Positions 26,710-40,400 of a DNA stretch of 64,000 nt are shown here, piece by piece. A model generated the notes under the pieces. The model saw only the letters and a list, made by a program, of their open reading frames with translations. It did no database searches and had not been told where the DNA came from. Source of the DNA: Lethocerus indicus (lineage: Eukaryota > Arthropoda > Insecta > Hemiptera > Belostomatidae); contig JACDQD010000103.1 in NCBI GenBank assembly GCA_019843655.1, forward strand, positions 3,224,001 through 3,288,000, given 5' to 3'. The position numbers and the translations under genes were made by a program. Numbering within the stretch: position 1 is the stretch's first letter; every line of letters starts with the position of its first letter.

Positions 26710-26860
26710 TCGTAGATTTCGTGTGTTTCTGTCTCCTCTCGTTGGTTTGGTCTTTTGCTAGACCGGTGTCGGCTGCTCGCTATCTCCAGTTCGGCGCGAA
26801 GGAGACAGAAACACACGAAATCTACGGTATTCCAACCCCTCGCAAACCACAAAACAGGTA
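26710..26860. mobile_element. Compact foldback element (copy 5)
   Basis: Left arm 26710-26738 (CGTAGATTTCGTGTGTTTCT, GTCTCCTCT) is matched by the inverted right arm 26799-26827 (AAGGAGACAGAAACACACGA, AATCTACGG). Between them lie the inner motifs GGTTTGGTCTTTTGCTAGAC and GGCTGCTCGCTATCTCCAGT. The right side continues to the outer end TATTCCAACCCCTCGCAAAC, CACAAAACAGG, then TA. No coding capacity; open frames of 109 and 90 codons across it are by-products of the arms. Confidence 0.8.
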
Positions 26861-29800
26861 TGATAAAAAAAATCCTTTTTCTCCCATCACTCGATTGACG
26901 ATATGCGAACCCAAGTATGCTGAACATTTTCCGAAGCAAGTGTAAAACACGTTTCCCGATAAAGTGCCGGTCGTTTCTCGCACCGAGTGCGAACGGCAGT
27001 GTTAATAAAAGCCGAAAAACAAGAATTAGGCGACAAAAAGACTCGAAAGACTCTTTTTTGAGTAAGATTGAAGCCTGGGCGCTCGTCGGGGGGTAATAAT
27101 TTAATGTAAACGAGGTGCGATTGTTTCATTAACCGGCAGCAATTTTGATTTCAGGGCCGTTGAGATTGCGTCAGTTTCCAGTCTTGAAATGAGTCCAAAA
27201 ATGAGAGCTCTTCTGGTGAGTAGAATTCAACGTTTCTCCATTTTATACTGCACGCTAATTTTATAGCTTCAGGTTCATTTAGTGTAAGCCTTGTACATTT
27301 AATTCCCCATTTTAATTAACAGTCATGAAGACGGTAAATATGACATTTATATTATAATTAGAGCCGGAAAGGTTGGCCGCTGTACAAGCTAATGATATGA
27401 ACATTCACCGGAAACTCTGCGGTCTCTACTGTGTAGACGACCGCCGACGCCAAGGTGCGTTCACCTTGCAAATAAACTTCATATGGCTTCATCGCGTATT
27501 TTTTCATGTAATCCACACCTTCGGTACATTTTTAAAAGTGTATATTCGACTAACACACAGATCTTCCTTGTACAAACTCTATGTTTGAATTTTTGAGAAT
27601 TTAACAGTGTAATTCAGTATTGTCTCTCCATATTAACTGATAGCGCATAGAAACAATGTAGTTTATTACATGTCTTACTAACGATAGTAGTTTATTCGGT
27701 AAATTTTGTAACTAATTGTCCGTTGTATATGAAAAAATATTGTTATTACAAACTTGATAGTTGTATGAAAAATAGTCGTTAGGACAAACTTGATGCTCAA
27801 AGCTCCAAAAATAATTACTTAAGTGTCCAAATTGCGCACTGTATTTTAATGAATTATATTGAGTTTATATTTAATAAAATGGTGGTTGTTGAGCGACTGA
27901 AGACCTCAGTTTTACTTTTCAGTTCTGTAGAGTTCGTCGTAATAACCGTTAGAAAAGATCTGATTGACACTTATAATTCATATAACGGTGGTGAGGAAAG
28001 ACAAGCTCGCACATACTCGCAAATAAAGCGGTAAACAGTCGCAGTGTCTGTTAACGCGATACGTTATAATTTCACCGAACCCGTAATTATTCATGATGAC
28101 GTCTTCGCCGATTGACCGCGATCTAGATAACGGGCGAATTATTTAATATTCAGATTTTTATCTGCCGAAGAGAAATTATGCCGTAAAAAGGAGAAAAAGG
28201 GGCCCGAGAAGTTGTCGAGGAGCGACGCCAATTAACGATTTTAAGCTGCAGAGAAATTAATTAATGCGTAACATTTTTTTTCCTCAATCGTTTTCGTAAT
28301 GTTCCGAAAGACGTTTTTATCGAAGGTTGTCTGGAAGTTCAAGGAAATATTATTCGCGTATCGTTCGACTACATTCGTGCAAGAAATACTCGGGGCGTAA
28401 AGGTTTTTAACTCCCACCGCTTCTTGAATTTCGGTACCCCTTTCCCGTATGCCTTTCGGCCGGTGGGCTCCTGTACTCGTCCGAAAACACGAAAACGCAC
28501 TTTAGATATCCCGACATCTCAATTAAAACTGATGTATTTGAACCAAATGGACCGGCGCTCGGAGGCGTTTTTCGTGAGTGTTCTAGATTCGTACTCACGA
28601 ACCGTTTACCGAATTCTGAAACTGAATCGTATCAGTCACTAACGGTTACTTCAAACTCAATACCGGTGTAATGTTAAACGGTCAAAAATGATTTACGCCA
28701 TGATTTAGAAACATCAGTTTCATTCATGTTTCATAGAAGTCAATTACCCTCTGAAAATACTATAATATATTCAGATACCACTGAGCATTTTCAAGAACTG
28801 ATTGCAATATCGCCTGTCACATGTTTATACAGTGAAATATCTAGAAGGTGACAAAATTATTCTACAAAAACAATAATAATATTGATAAGAAAGAAACCTG
28901 TTACATTTTTTATCGTAAAAGATTCACATTTGTGCCGTTTATCTAGGCCTATTAGTAAATTGAATTATAATGAGTATACTCAGTTAGTGGACTCCGCTCG
29001 TTTAATCAGTTGGAATTCGTAATTCGGGAAAATTCCGAATTCACCGCCAAATAGGGTGCGTAAACGGATAAAGCCCGATTCCCCAGTGGCAGACCCAATT
29101 TTCCTCAATTACAAGTTCAAAATAAAAATATTTAATAAAATATATATATATTTCTCCTTACTTTTATCATTTAAAAACATTTTCCCCAAATGTTAATCCC
29201 AATTTTTAACTTAATTTTCAAATTAAAAATTCCCGTTGGAATAATAAAATTGGCGTCCCGGTCAGGAAAGTGGGCTTATTTACATTTGAAAAACAAAAAT
29301 CTGCAGGCATTCGAAGCATTTGAGAGGTGAAGATCAAAAAGTAAGATGACGGGGTGTTTCGGCAGTATTTTGTTGTCTGCGGCAAATTTGAGAACGATGT
29401 TGCGGCAGCCGAGAAATAGTTTAGGTCCCGACACCCGTCGTATATTTGGCCTCGGTTCAGGCCGCCTGTGTATCGCGTGCGAATTCGCCGCCCACTAAAA
29501 TAAAATCGTACGAGAGTCCTGGAAAGGCGTGGGACGGCCGTACGAACCCGAGCGTATCTCCCGTTGCGCTCGGCCCAACGTTTAAATTTGAGGTTTTATT
29601 TCGTCCGTTTAATGCTCTCAGTACAATTGAAATTATTATTCCCGGGTCAGTGGGCGTTTTTCTTCCACGCCCGTTTACCCAGGAGGTAGTTTTCTTTGCC
29701 CTGTTAGGAAACTAAAAGCGGTACTGAACTCGATATGGCAATAGGATTTGTAACGGGGCATCCGGACATGTTAACCAGAACTTTTACTTACTGTATTTAA

Positions 29801-30600
29801 TCCTTTTTCTTAGTTCCACAATATCGGTTTTCAAAGGTTCATCCCATTCACTCATATACCTTGAGGTACACGTTTCAATCAAGGAGGAACTCATAAGACA
29901 ATTCGGCCATCGTCCGATGGTTGCCTTTTGAACCGTCTTAATGTAATTTCTGTTTGCGTTCTAAATTTTTATATCTCGAGTGCTCCTCGGTACAGGTTTC
30001 ATGTAGGGGGATTGGGTGCTTTGCTCGAAAACGAGGGAAAGCAGTTTTGACAGCGAAATGAGAACGAATTAAAAAAAAATCCCACCCAAAGAAAACGTCT
30101 GGCGACTGGGACCTCCTTTTAGTACGAAAGGTAGCTTCGTATTTTAATTCTGAATATCAGTTTCATAGATTGGATATTAAACAGAAAGCTAAGGGGGATA
30201 TAATTAAACGCGGCTAAAGCCGTTTTACAGTATTCTTTCAGTCTTACTTAAGTTAGGCCGGCGTTGGCTGCCGCTTGGGCGCTGGGCGCCCACATCGCAC
30301 CCGTAATCTTGTGGGAGTCGCTACGTGTGTTGCCCCTTTGAGCTGAATTGCTATTCGGGGAATCGAACGACCTCCTCCGCTGTGACGAGAGGGGGCATTG
30401 TTCGCTGCCGAGAGGCCGCCTCTGGCCCGCCTTTTCCATACCCATTAACGACGAGACGCGGCCGGTAAATTTCTTTAGACGGAAATAATTTAAAAAAGCA
30501 TCGATGGACTTTTAACCAGCGATTTGTATAGCAGCATGTAAATAACTGTAATGTAGACCTCAATTAAATTGATTAATCGCCGTTTAAATAAGCTGTAATT
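26861..30600. other. CpG-rich intergenic DNA, no gene recognised
   Basis: Short frames only (up to 89 codons), none recognisable. Some AT-rich patches (27.6-27.8 and 29.1-29.25 kb). A tRNA-like B box on the minus strand near 30.36 kb is listed separately. Nothing else supported. Confidence 0.45.
30340..30400 (-). repeat. tRNA-like relic on minus strand
   Basis: The minus strand reads GGAGGTCGTTCGATTCCCCG, close to a tRNA T-arm with pol III B box GTTCGATTCC. No A box or full cloverleaf upstream. Probably a SINE or tRNA pseudogene fragment. Confidence 0.25.
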
Positions 30601-30608
30601 TTAGAATA

Positions 30609-30645
30609 CCTTTTTTGTGGTCTGCGAGGGGTTGGAATACAAGTC
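30609..30645 (+). mobile_element. Left end of inverted-repeat element next to array 3 (copy 6)
   Basis: CCTTTTTTGTGGTCTGCGAG, GGGTTGGAATAC matches the outer end of the arm and is preceded by TTTAGAATA, as in copies 1 and 7. It lies about 15 bp before the satellite edge of array 3; the inner half of the arm is missing. Confidence 0.6.
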
Positions 30646-30661
30646 ACTCTCCCTTGTATTG

Positions 30662-31400
30662 TAGTTTATCGGTGCAAGTGCACTGAATGAACGGTTTCGG
30701 TTAAACTAGCACCCTCCTGAGAGTGGTGCGGAAATTTACTTAACTAAAGTTCGTTGGGTCCACTAGCCCCGATAACCTAGCGCCCCCTGAGGGTGGTGCG
30801 GAAATGTACTTAACTAAAGTTCGTTGGGTCCACTTGCACCGATAAACTAGCGCCCCCTGAGGGTGGTGCGGAAATGTACTTAACTAAAGTTCACTTGGAC
30901 CGATAAACTAGCGCCCCCCTGAGGGTGGTGCGGGAATGTACTTAACTAAAGTTCGTTGAGTCCACTTGCACCGATAAACTAGCGCCCCCCTGAGTGTGGT
31001 GCGGAAATGTACTTAACTAAAGTTCGTTGGGTACACTTGCACCGATAAACTAGCGCCCCCTGAGGGTGGTGCGGAAATGTACTTAACTAAAGTTCGTTGG
31101 GTACACTTGCACCGATAAACTAGCGCCCCCTGAGGGTGGTGCGGAAATGTACTTAACTAAAGTTCGTTGAGTGCACTTGCACCGATAAACTAGCGCCCCC
31201 CTGAGTGTGGTGCGGAAATGTACTTAACTAAAGTTCGTTGGGTACACTTGCACCGATAAACTAGCGCCCCCCTGAGTGTGGTGCGGAAATGTACTTAACT
31301 AAAGTTCGTTGAGTGCACTTGCACCGATAAACTAGCGCCCCCCTGAGTGTGGTGCGGAAATGTACTTAACTAAAGTTCGTTGGGTACACTTGCACCGATA
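30662..31400 (-). repeat. 70-bp satellite array 3 (about 10 units), inverted
   Basis: The same unit in reverse orientation: TAGCGCCCCCTGAGGGTGGT, GCGGAAATGTACTTAACTAA, AGTTCGTTGGGTCCACTTGC, ACCGATAAAC. The first segment (30662-30692) is a partial unit in the plus orientation, so the array edge is an inverted junction mirroring the end of array 1. Subtypes differ at GGGTCCACTTG, GGGTACACTTG and GAGTGCACTTG. One unit near 30885 is shortened between AAAGTTC and ACTTGGACC. Confidence 0.97.
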
Positions 31401-34400
31401 CACCTAACAGTGTACAGAACCTAATAGTTGTGTGATCAAATATATATTTGATTGATAATTCGACAAAGACTTAAGCCGATTAGCAAAAATAATAAATTCA
31501 TTATCGTCGGTTACTGATTTGTGACATATGTACTCGTTGTGTACAGCTGTAGCTTTTAAATGTGAGACGAAAATTTCATGTTAAACAGAAAATAAATGTG
31601 GAATTTTGGTTAACGCAATCATTTATCACCGTGTTTCATAGTTTACAGAGAGTCAGATAAATGTAACTCCATCAGCTAAGAGAGTTCAGTTGGTTCTAGT
31701 GGGTAATTTTTTGGAAAACAGGGAGGGAACCTTTATGGACGGCTCTTGGCCAGTGGCCAAAGTATTGTGATTGGTCTTGTCACTCGGGACGATTAAGGAA
31801 CCTGTTACGAGCCCCCCAAACGAGATGGGTGTAAAAATTAGTCAAGAACTTTCATTAGATGACAAATAATTTTCATAATAATTCAAAACATATTTATGAA
31901 CAATTAAATGATAATAGTGATATTACTCATAGCTAGTGTAGTGCAGATTTATGATTTATAATAATAACTTATTAAAATAATAATAATTAATAATAAAAGA
32001 TGGCAAAAAACCGATTTATTCAAGATGCCTGAGAAATATTTTCGCATAAATGATTCTGTACATTTATGAACAGTATTATTTTGGTTAGAACAGTTTTTGT
32101 GTTACCTACTCTTGTTACTTCTCTTGGATCATGACTAGTTTGGTATCCGCCGGTTCAAAACTGATTGTCGTAACAAGTTGACCATGGCGATAAACCAGAA
32201 CCATAATCCTCAAAATTTAATTGTTGTGGTTTAACTCGCTAGTTTAAAATCACATTACTACAGTATTCTCTGTGTTTTCTTTCTGATATCATAGCGTGTG
32301 GCACAAGTCCATACAAGGTGTTGTAGGGTGGGTGAATTAAGGTTCAGTGGCAACGGCACTCAACTTCCGATGAACTCCTTCGAATTATGCTGATGCGTGT
32401 AGGTAGGTGAGCGAGTGCCGAGTGATGGCAGGGCATGGGTGTTGTCCGAGGGGGCTGTTAATATTCACCAGCGAGCACTTACTTCCCAGCCAGAATCGGC
32501 AAGAACTCACAAGTCAAATTCCGTAACGCAAACTCTGGCCGCGAAAAAATAAAACTACGGTAAACCCACGCGGCCCCACCCCTAGCCATATCCAGCCATC
32601 GCTCCTCCAGGAAAGGTTTCCCGAAACGTTTTCCACCGTAAATAAGTCGTTAAGCTTATCCCGCCCGTCCCACATACCCTTGGCGTGTAACGACGCCAAA
32701 GATGCACTGTTGCGCATTATTTTTATTGCTCAATTTCCTGCGGCTATAAAATAAACGTCGCGTTGATGTGTTTTTCACGACTGTTAGACTGCGTTTGAGT
32801 GCGGGTCGTTAGCTCGCGTCGTCCGCTCTCCGGACGCGGTTTTAAAATACAAAGAATTGGATTACTGTTCTTCGGGCAACGGCAGTTAAATATATATTTG
32901 AGAAATTGAAGATACCCGGGGTTTTCAGCTGAAGTGGACTGCATTTTTTGCAGACATACACGGTCACGAATTGATTTCCTAGAAAGATATTTTATGTAAT
33001 AGAAACGTTGGTTAATTCGTTCAAGATCAACTCGAATCAATCGATCTCAATTAAATGTTTAAACCGGTGTTTTAAAAAGAAATTTCCTATGCTTATGAGA
33101 AAAAATTAATAGCATAAAAATCTTGATTTGTTCCTGTACCCGCTTTTCTAAGAGATGTCCTCATTCCTACCCCAATGGTAGTGACGCGATTTTTATGTTT
33201 AGAATTATATTTTGCGTCATTTAGTTTCGTATTTTGTCAAAACTAAAATTATCGCGTTTTATTTGTTTTTCAATTAAATTAAACTATTGACCATTCCTAG
33301 AGTGAGAATAGTTCCATTGGAATAAAAGGGGGTTTACTGGACCCATATCCTTTAATCCGACAGGGGCAATAACTTGAATACTACCGGCATTAAAAATATG
33401 AATACAGGAGCGATTAATTCTGTGAGGCGTTAAATACAAGACGGTCGATAAGCGGGTCGGGGGCCGGTCAGGCGACCGCCCGCTGAGCGGATTAATCGGG
33501 TGCAGAAATTCACAACTCCGGTCCCCAACCCGATATTAATAACGCCATTATTCCTCTTTTTAATTATGAGCGGACGCTAACAGTCCGTCCCTATCGGTCT
33601 CCGATGGCCAGCCCGAGATAACGCAGTGTTGCCTAATTTATATGCATATTACAAGAAAAATGAAAAAAAGAATGGAGACCTCAGTCTCCCCTTTTTAACT
33701 GTCGTTTAGGAGTTATGTCTGAATTTCGACCTGCCACCAGTACGACGGTTTCAAAGAGATTCCCCACACTTGGATCGAATTGTCTAATTTTTAAATAAAT
33801 TTCCATTCGTCACTCGCTGCAGAACGGCTTTTCAATTCGAACTTATTTCTGTGACACATTCTCGGTATTTCGAGGAGAATTCAGTATTACTCTGGATCAA
33901 TTTATGAGGCGAACTTTAGGAACTTGGATCTGGCTACTTAGTCCAGTAATCATTAGCTAGCAATAGTGAGAACGAAAGTGCAGAAAGGGGAGAAGCCGAA
34001 ACCGGTCTTTGAACCAAACAAGCGAATGGATATTAAAGGCCTCGGATATCTTACAAATTTATATTCTCCAATCTTCTTACCGACGACATAGCGTATGCGG
34101 GATGCTGGTAATAACAGTAAAGAAAGTGGTTTTATCTGTAACAGGTTAGTTCTGGCACGTTAAAATCCTTTTATCCGATTTGTATTCGAGTAGAGGTGTC
34201 CCCTGAACCCGGATTGATATTTTAGTAGGGTGATAAGCGATAAAGAGGGGCCCGAGGCTTAGGGCTGATGTTTGCCGGAGGCATTGCTCCCTGGAACTGT
34301 GCCCGCTGGCCAGGTGTTCCCTCCTCCCTCTCCATTCAGAGGCGTTTCTCCACCTTTTTTGTCCGTCGTCCGACGTCGAGCCACCGCCGGTCCTCCTCCG

Positions 34401-37400
34401 AAGGAACTGGTTTACTATCCCGCGTAGACGTCCTTGGCGGGGTACCCATTATGAATTCCCGAAATTCTCGAGTCACTCCCAGAGACGAGAATGAGTTGCA
34501 AGAGAAATGATTCAATCCTCCACGCTAACAATTTTACTTCTCATTTTAAATTTACTGTGCCTGTAAAATATTGATATTACCGGAGTATCAGTGTTGGACA
34601 CATTTAATATTGCACCGTGAGGACGGCCTACGGCTAACCTACAAATAAAAAGTGATGCCTAATATATTTATATATTCTAATCCGTCACCTCTATTGTCAC
34701 TATTTGTCATATTATTAGAATCGTGTTTATAGCCCCGATGAGGGCCCTCCTTCCTAAATGCAGATCTGGAGGAGGCCACTACTATAGTCTGAGCTCACCG
34801 TTCTGCATACAGCGAGAAGTATTTCTAAGCTTCTCTCCAACTAGTGCCTCCTCATTGTTACAGTCTTTAGCCGGTGAACTATACAATGAGTAAAGATTGT
34901 TTTTAAAAGTCGTTTTCCCCATTTCGAGTACTAAAATATGAAAAATGTACTGAAAGGAGGAACGTGTCGGGCATTCGTACCGGCCGGTATGACGCCCTTG
35001 TCGGGGTTCGTTAGCGCTCAGTGGTGCCGGCGTCTTTCTCGCGGGGGACACAGCCTTGGCTTTGACACAAATACCGTAAACGTGATTTGAAAAATTCCCC
35101 CACCGAACTCGGGTGTCCCGGGAGTTAATTAGGGAGGCGGCCCGGGGATGACGAAAAAAGTCGGGCAAAAAACGATTTCAAGAACGTACTTGAGCTTTTC
35201 GACGCGACAAGAAAGGTCGAAAGAAAAATGGCCGTTGGCTCGCTCTCCCCGGGGAGAAGAGGAAAAGTTCAGGGTTGACAAGAGGCCCGAATTGCACACC
35301 AGTTTATCCTTCGTCAAGTGCAATGAGTGCACATTGATGGAATGTGTAACAGCTTTAACTTGTGTTCGGATATAATGGCCCCAAACCTGTTGCGTTCGAA
35401 CTGTTGCTACCACTCTTGAACTCTGGGGGTCTTCTGAAGCCAATTTTTACTCCGCGTTTATTCTATTTATTTCTCAACGAAGTATGTGGCGAGTTCTTGG
35501 TAATCTCATAATTTTTGAAAACAGAAGCGAGCGAGAATGATTTAAATAAACCCGAAACTCCACATAGCTTCAGTGGGAAGCAGTTGAAAGTGACCGACGC
35601 CATATTAAGCTAGACGCATTCGCCGTTTACAATTGTGTCCTTGTGTCCAACCCAATTAATCGGGGTTTTGCATTTTATGAATATTAAAAGGTGGAAATCA
35701 GAAAAAAAAGTAAAAAATAGCAAATAAGCCGAATCATTCGAATTTGGAGTGGGAACGATTCCGGCATTAAAAGAGTACGGCTGGTCAACTTGGGCCAATC
35801 TTTTGCGTCAATATTAATACGTTATTAGTCTATTTAATTGTTTCAAATATAGATACTTGGGATAAGTCCGTTCGAATTCGCGATTATTAACGGGTTATAT
35901 TCGATTATCACCGACTTCGATCCTAAAGATGAGTCTACCAGCGTTTGAGGTTGATTTAAAATAATGTATTCCCAAATAACTGAGAAAATTATAATCGTTG
36001 ACAATGAATGAAGAAAGGTTTTTATTTATTCATGTTTCTCTTTATGAAACATGTCACATTACGTAGACGATATATTGGTTTTAATATTAATGGAATAATT
36101 GAATATGTATATGCGATTTTTGTCAATTTAATAATGCTGCTAACGAACATGAAAATTACTGCAAATATGCGGTCCCATCACTTCTCTGTACTCGGGTGAG
36201 TCTGAAAGCCGTTCAAGTTATCCGTTAAAGAGCTTCTTCGTGAGTATATATATGTATATCGGTGACACGGTGATTCGGCCGTGAGAAACTGGTTCCAGAA
36301 CGGATTAAGATTCCCCGTTAAATTAGGCCTGCAAGCGAACGATTTCGGAACATTTATTCCCGGCATTTCTTTGGGTTGTCTCAATTAGGAAGCAGTTACC
36401 TGTCCACCATTTCAGTAATCGATTCCAAAGTGTACTTCATGCAATCGAAGAGGGAAGGTCGTGGGAATATTTTGGACTTCAATATTTATCGAACTTCAAC
36501 GATACATTCTTAGCGCGTTTTTTGCTCAGTTAAAAATATTGGTATAATTAAATCATAAATTGTATCGGAAATATGTAAATTTTACACGCCTTTTGACTTC
36601 AAACTTCAAAGTAATTAATTGCAAATGACTCAACTTAAAACCGATAGAGCATTATATTTTCAGGCCCTTATGTGCTAGGTCAACCAACATTCAAGCGTTT
36701 CAAATCAATTATGTTGAAGATATATGTGAAGTATTCATTTTTTTTCAATCGGTGCATGTCTGAGCGGTTGACAAGTAACACGTTCAATCGACCAGTGTCT
36801 CGGCTGTGAGCTGCAATGCGAGATAAAATAAGACATCCCCGAGTTGACGGACGTTGACTAATGGCGACAAAAAGAAAAGAAAAAGAGCTCCGAAGGAAAT
36901 GCCGAACATCTCTTATCCTGTACGGGCTAAACACGTGCTGAATGTTGAGGTGACAGAGGAGCCAGCTGTGTGGCCCATTGTTCGGGGCAGGGAGCATCCC
37001 CCCGATCTGGGGCCGGGAGAAAAACGCTTTCATTGTTGCCGTACCCGAGGTCAGAACAAAACGACAGACACGTCTGAATATTCATCGAATCGGATTAACG
37101 AACTTGCCCGCTGGAGCATCAAAAATCTCTTAATGTATTCTGTCTCCGATCGGTCATTTGGAAGTGTGCCCGAGTTCTCGCTTCTAGCCAGCTTGTAATA
37201 CGTGGACGATGCGTGTTGTCTGCACGAACGGTCGTGACATTATTTTGGCCGACATTTACCCTATAACGGGACTTCGACGGCCAAATTGGAGCGGAGCGCT
37301 TATGTCAGTAAATAAAATGAATAGTCACTGATAAAAATACTATTATCGGTGGTGACGCCGAAAATTTACTTCTTCTCTTATTCGTAAATTTAAAAGATTT

Positions 37401-40400
37401 AAATAGAGTGATGTATTTCGTCCGGAGTCAGTAAACGGTCTATTTACTGCCGTGTGTAAAAGGTCTAGTAGGGTTGGCATCGCACGCCGCCATATACAAG
37501 TTCGGGCCAAGCGAACCGAATTCAGCTTCTTGTTGATTCTCTCAGGCGTGTTAATGAACCCTTGGCGTCCACAGAGCAACAGAGAGACTGCTCGATCTTT
37601 AAAATATTTTAAAAATGCACACAGCCAAATAATTTATTTAGCCATTGAAAACCCATAAGTCTCTCTGTTTTAAATTATATAGAATATTGCAGCGGTAATT
37701 ATTACAAATTATATAAACATTCTAGTGTCAGTAAAATAAATTGACACACCTTTTTTCTATTCAATCTAAATTTTTATGATTTAAACTGGATCTTATGTAA
37801 TTACCAATTCCTGAGATGAATGCTCTTTTTAGTTTATTACAATATTGGTAGAAATATTTGGCACAACTTTGTGTTAGTTCCCATACCGAATCTAGTTTAA
37901 CTGATTTTTACATAGTTGTTATCTTGTTACATGAGAGATGTCTGCATTAAGCGCTAATTATTTATCATTGACGATCTTCGCTGTGAAAAGAAGACAGATC
38001 GTTAAGTCGGTGGGCCGCCCATAAATAAACGTTTGCGGTCCTCAAACCCGGCATCCATATTATGTCTCACCTTGGAAATCTGAATTGGGGAAATAAAAAA
38101 AAAGCGTTTACCGCTCTAAAACCGACTCCCATAGAAGGAAACTTCTCATGTTAATATCGTGTACCGAAAGAAAGGAAGAGCTTTAATAATATCTCATTCT
38201 CGGTTGGGTCCCTCCTTAGGGGATTTTCTTCGTCGTCGGAACCTCAGGTGCTATTGCATTTATACGGTCCAAAAACTTTTCAAAATATTATTCATTTTGT
38301 TTAATAGTTTAGACTCATGAGTTGTCTTCTTTAGAATCAGAGTCAATATTTAGAATTACGTCTCCACCAAGCCATCAATTTACAAATGCCAATGCGATAT
38401 TATCAATTCCGCGTTTATTCGCAGTAATATTTGGACTATGTTTAACGTCTTAAAACTATATATTGAAATAAGGTTGGTTAAGAGGTAAATCAAGGTGAAG
38501 AGGTTCGGATTTCCTGCTGTCAACTATCACCGCGATCTCATAAGGTTGACGTCACAACTTAAAGGGAAGACGCATTACCGCATCTATATTGGTTTTGGAA
38601 TACAAGGACATATATATATATATATAGGTCCGACTGTATTCCGAGATTCACTTTATCCTTTTCAATCCCAGTTCAGAGGGCGTCGTCAGCGTCAAAGAGG
38701 TAACGGACAAGGCGTATCCGGCACTCCGACGTTTCCTCATTGTAACGGCGGGGTTGGGGGGAGGCTTCTTTTTTCTCGCCGCCAAAACAAACAGCGTCGG
38801 GTAAATGTCAGGGCGGAGTACCGCTAGGCGGTTAAGTAAGGGAGGGCGGCGTGGACTAAATAGGAGGAGTAGAGTGGCAGGGGGCCCCCTGCAAGGTGAA
38901 CAGGTGGGGAGGCAAGGCCGACACGCAAGGCCGCCGCACATCCCGCTCCCAAACCACATCCACAACATCCACATCCACATCCATCTCCAACTCCACCACC
39001 ACCTCCACCTCCGACAACCAGTAGACCTGCCTCCACCCACCCTTCCGATAGAATTTACAGTATCTTCGGACAAAACTACCATTTAGGGACCAGTTGTCAC
39101 AAAATATGTCCGGATGATTAGTAAAATCAATATCTGGCGCTGAACATGACCATTTACTCATGCACTGAGCACATTGGTTAATGGTGAAGCATTGAAAGTT
39201 TCGGTCGGAAACGAGGAAAACCGCCCCTGAAGAATATATGGCCGGGGAGTTACCAACAAAGGCAACAATAAACCCGAGATTATGAAAGCGTTTCAGTTCG
39301 GCCATGCACTTTTAAGTCAAACACCTAGACGAGAGAATTAATTAAAAAAATAAAACATTAGACGTGGTACGAATTATGATTGGAAACGTGTGATTCCGCG
39401 CGACTGATGATTCGTGTTCGGCGATACCGCGTGTCCATTAATATTTAGGTGACCCATAAATCAGGCTACGTTCGATTCATACAAGCAGGTTGACCTCCAA
39501 CCAACTTTGATATATTATCCCGATCCTGGGATTGTCTGAACGCAGTTCTTTTATTTAATAACATTTAAGGACACACATCTCCTCTGCATATCATTAATAT
39601 TGATTGGGAATTAAACATCCCAAAGATTGCTTGTGTTGTGATACAAAAATACTCTCGCGAGGCATTTTCGGTCAACTAACAGTGTCAACAAATAACGCCA
39701 ATGACAGTATTCTCGTAGTAAAAAGCCGTTCAGAAAAAAAACGTTGAGATCGTTTTACATTGAATGACCTTTCTACAGACTGCGAGCAGTAATCACTGAT
39801 TAGTAGTCGTTGATATAATTTCAGGACGTTAGGCGGCAGATTCGAACGATCTCGCCATCTCTATTGTGGCTGGACCTTTGCGCCGATGAAGAGTTGTAGG
39901 TAGGCAAAAATAAAGGAAAACCAAAAGGAAACGCCGTTTTTTACGGTGAGAAACAGGATGCTAGTTGTGCCGCGATCCCAATTACACGGATTCCCCGCGG
40001 GAAAACAGGTTCGATCCAAATTAGTACAATGAGCTCGTCCCCGAACCCCCGAGACCGGTGGCCGCCCTTGGTTTTATGTTAATCGACAGACGTGTTCGGA
40101 CCCCGAGTCCGGCGATCTCTTCGGACACGGAGAGAACCCCGGCAGCCAGCGGCCTTCGCCCAATCAATAAAACGGTAATTCCAAATTATTTATGGCAGTT
40201 GCTTTAACGTTAAATCGATTCGCCCCGAGGCCCGTTCTCGGCTAAATGCCATGTGATACCTACTGATAAAAATCTAACCTCCAATCCGGCAAAAACTCTG
40301 GTACTCATAAGTCTGGTAATTCATTAATTCAAATTTCATCAAATTTATATACATTTTGTAATGCCTTATTTCGTCCAAGCATGCATTACCTGTATTAATG

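Noticed and set aside
26616..26945. Open frames of 109 and 90 codons sharing a WSFARPV peptide with a frame at 16.4 kb
   Set aside because: Both loci are copies of the same inverted-repeat element; the shared peptide comes from the shared arm, and there is no other coding evidence.
38648..39305. Overlapping frames up to 149 codons on both strands
   Set aside because: They arise from the CCACAT/CCACCT simple repeat and are low in complexity (His/Pro or Gly/Val/Asp runs).
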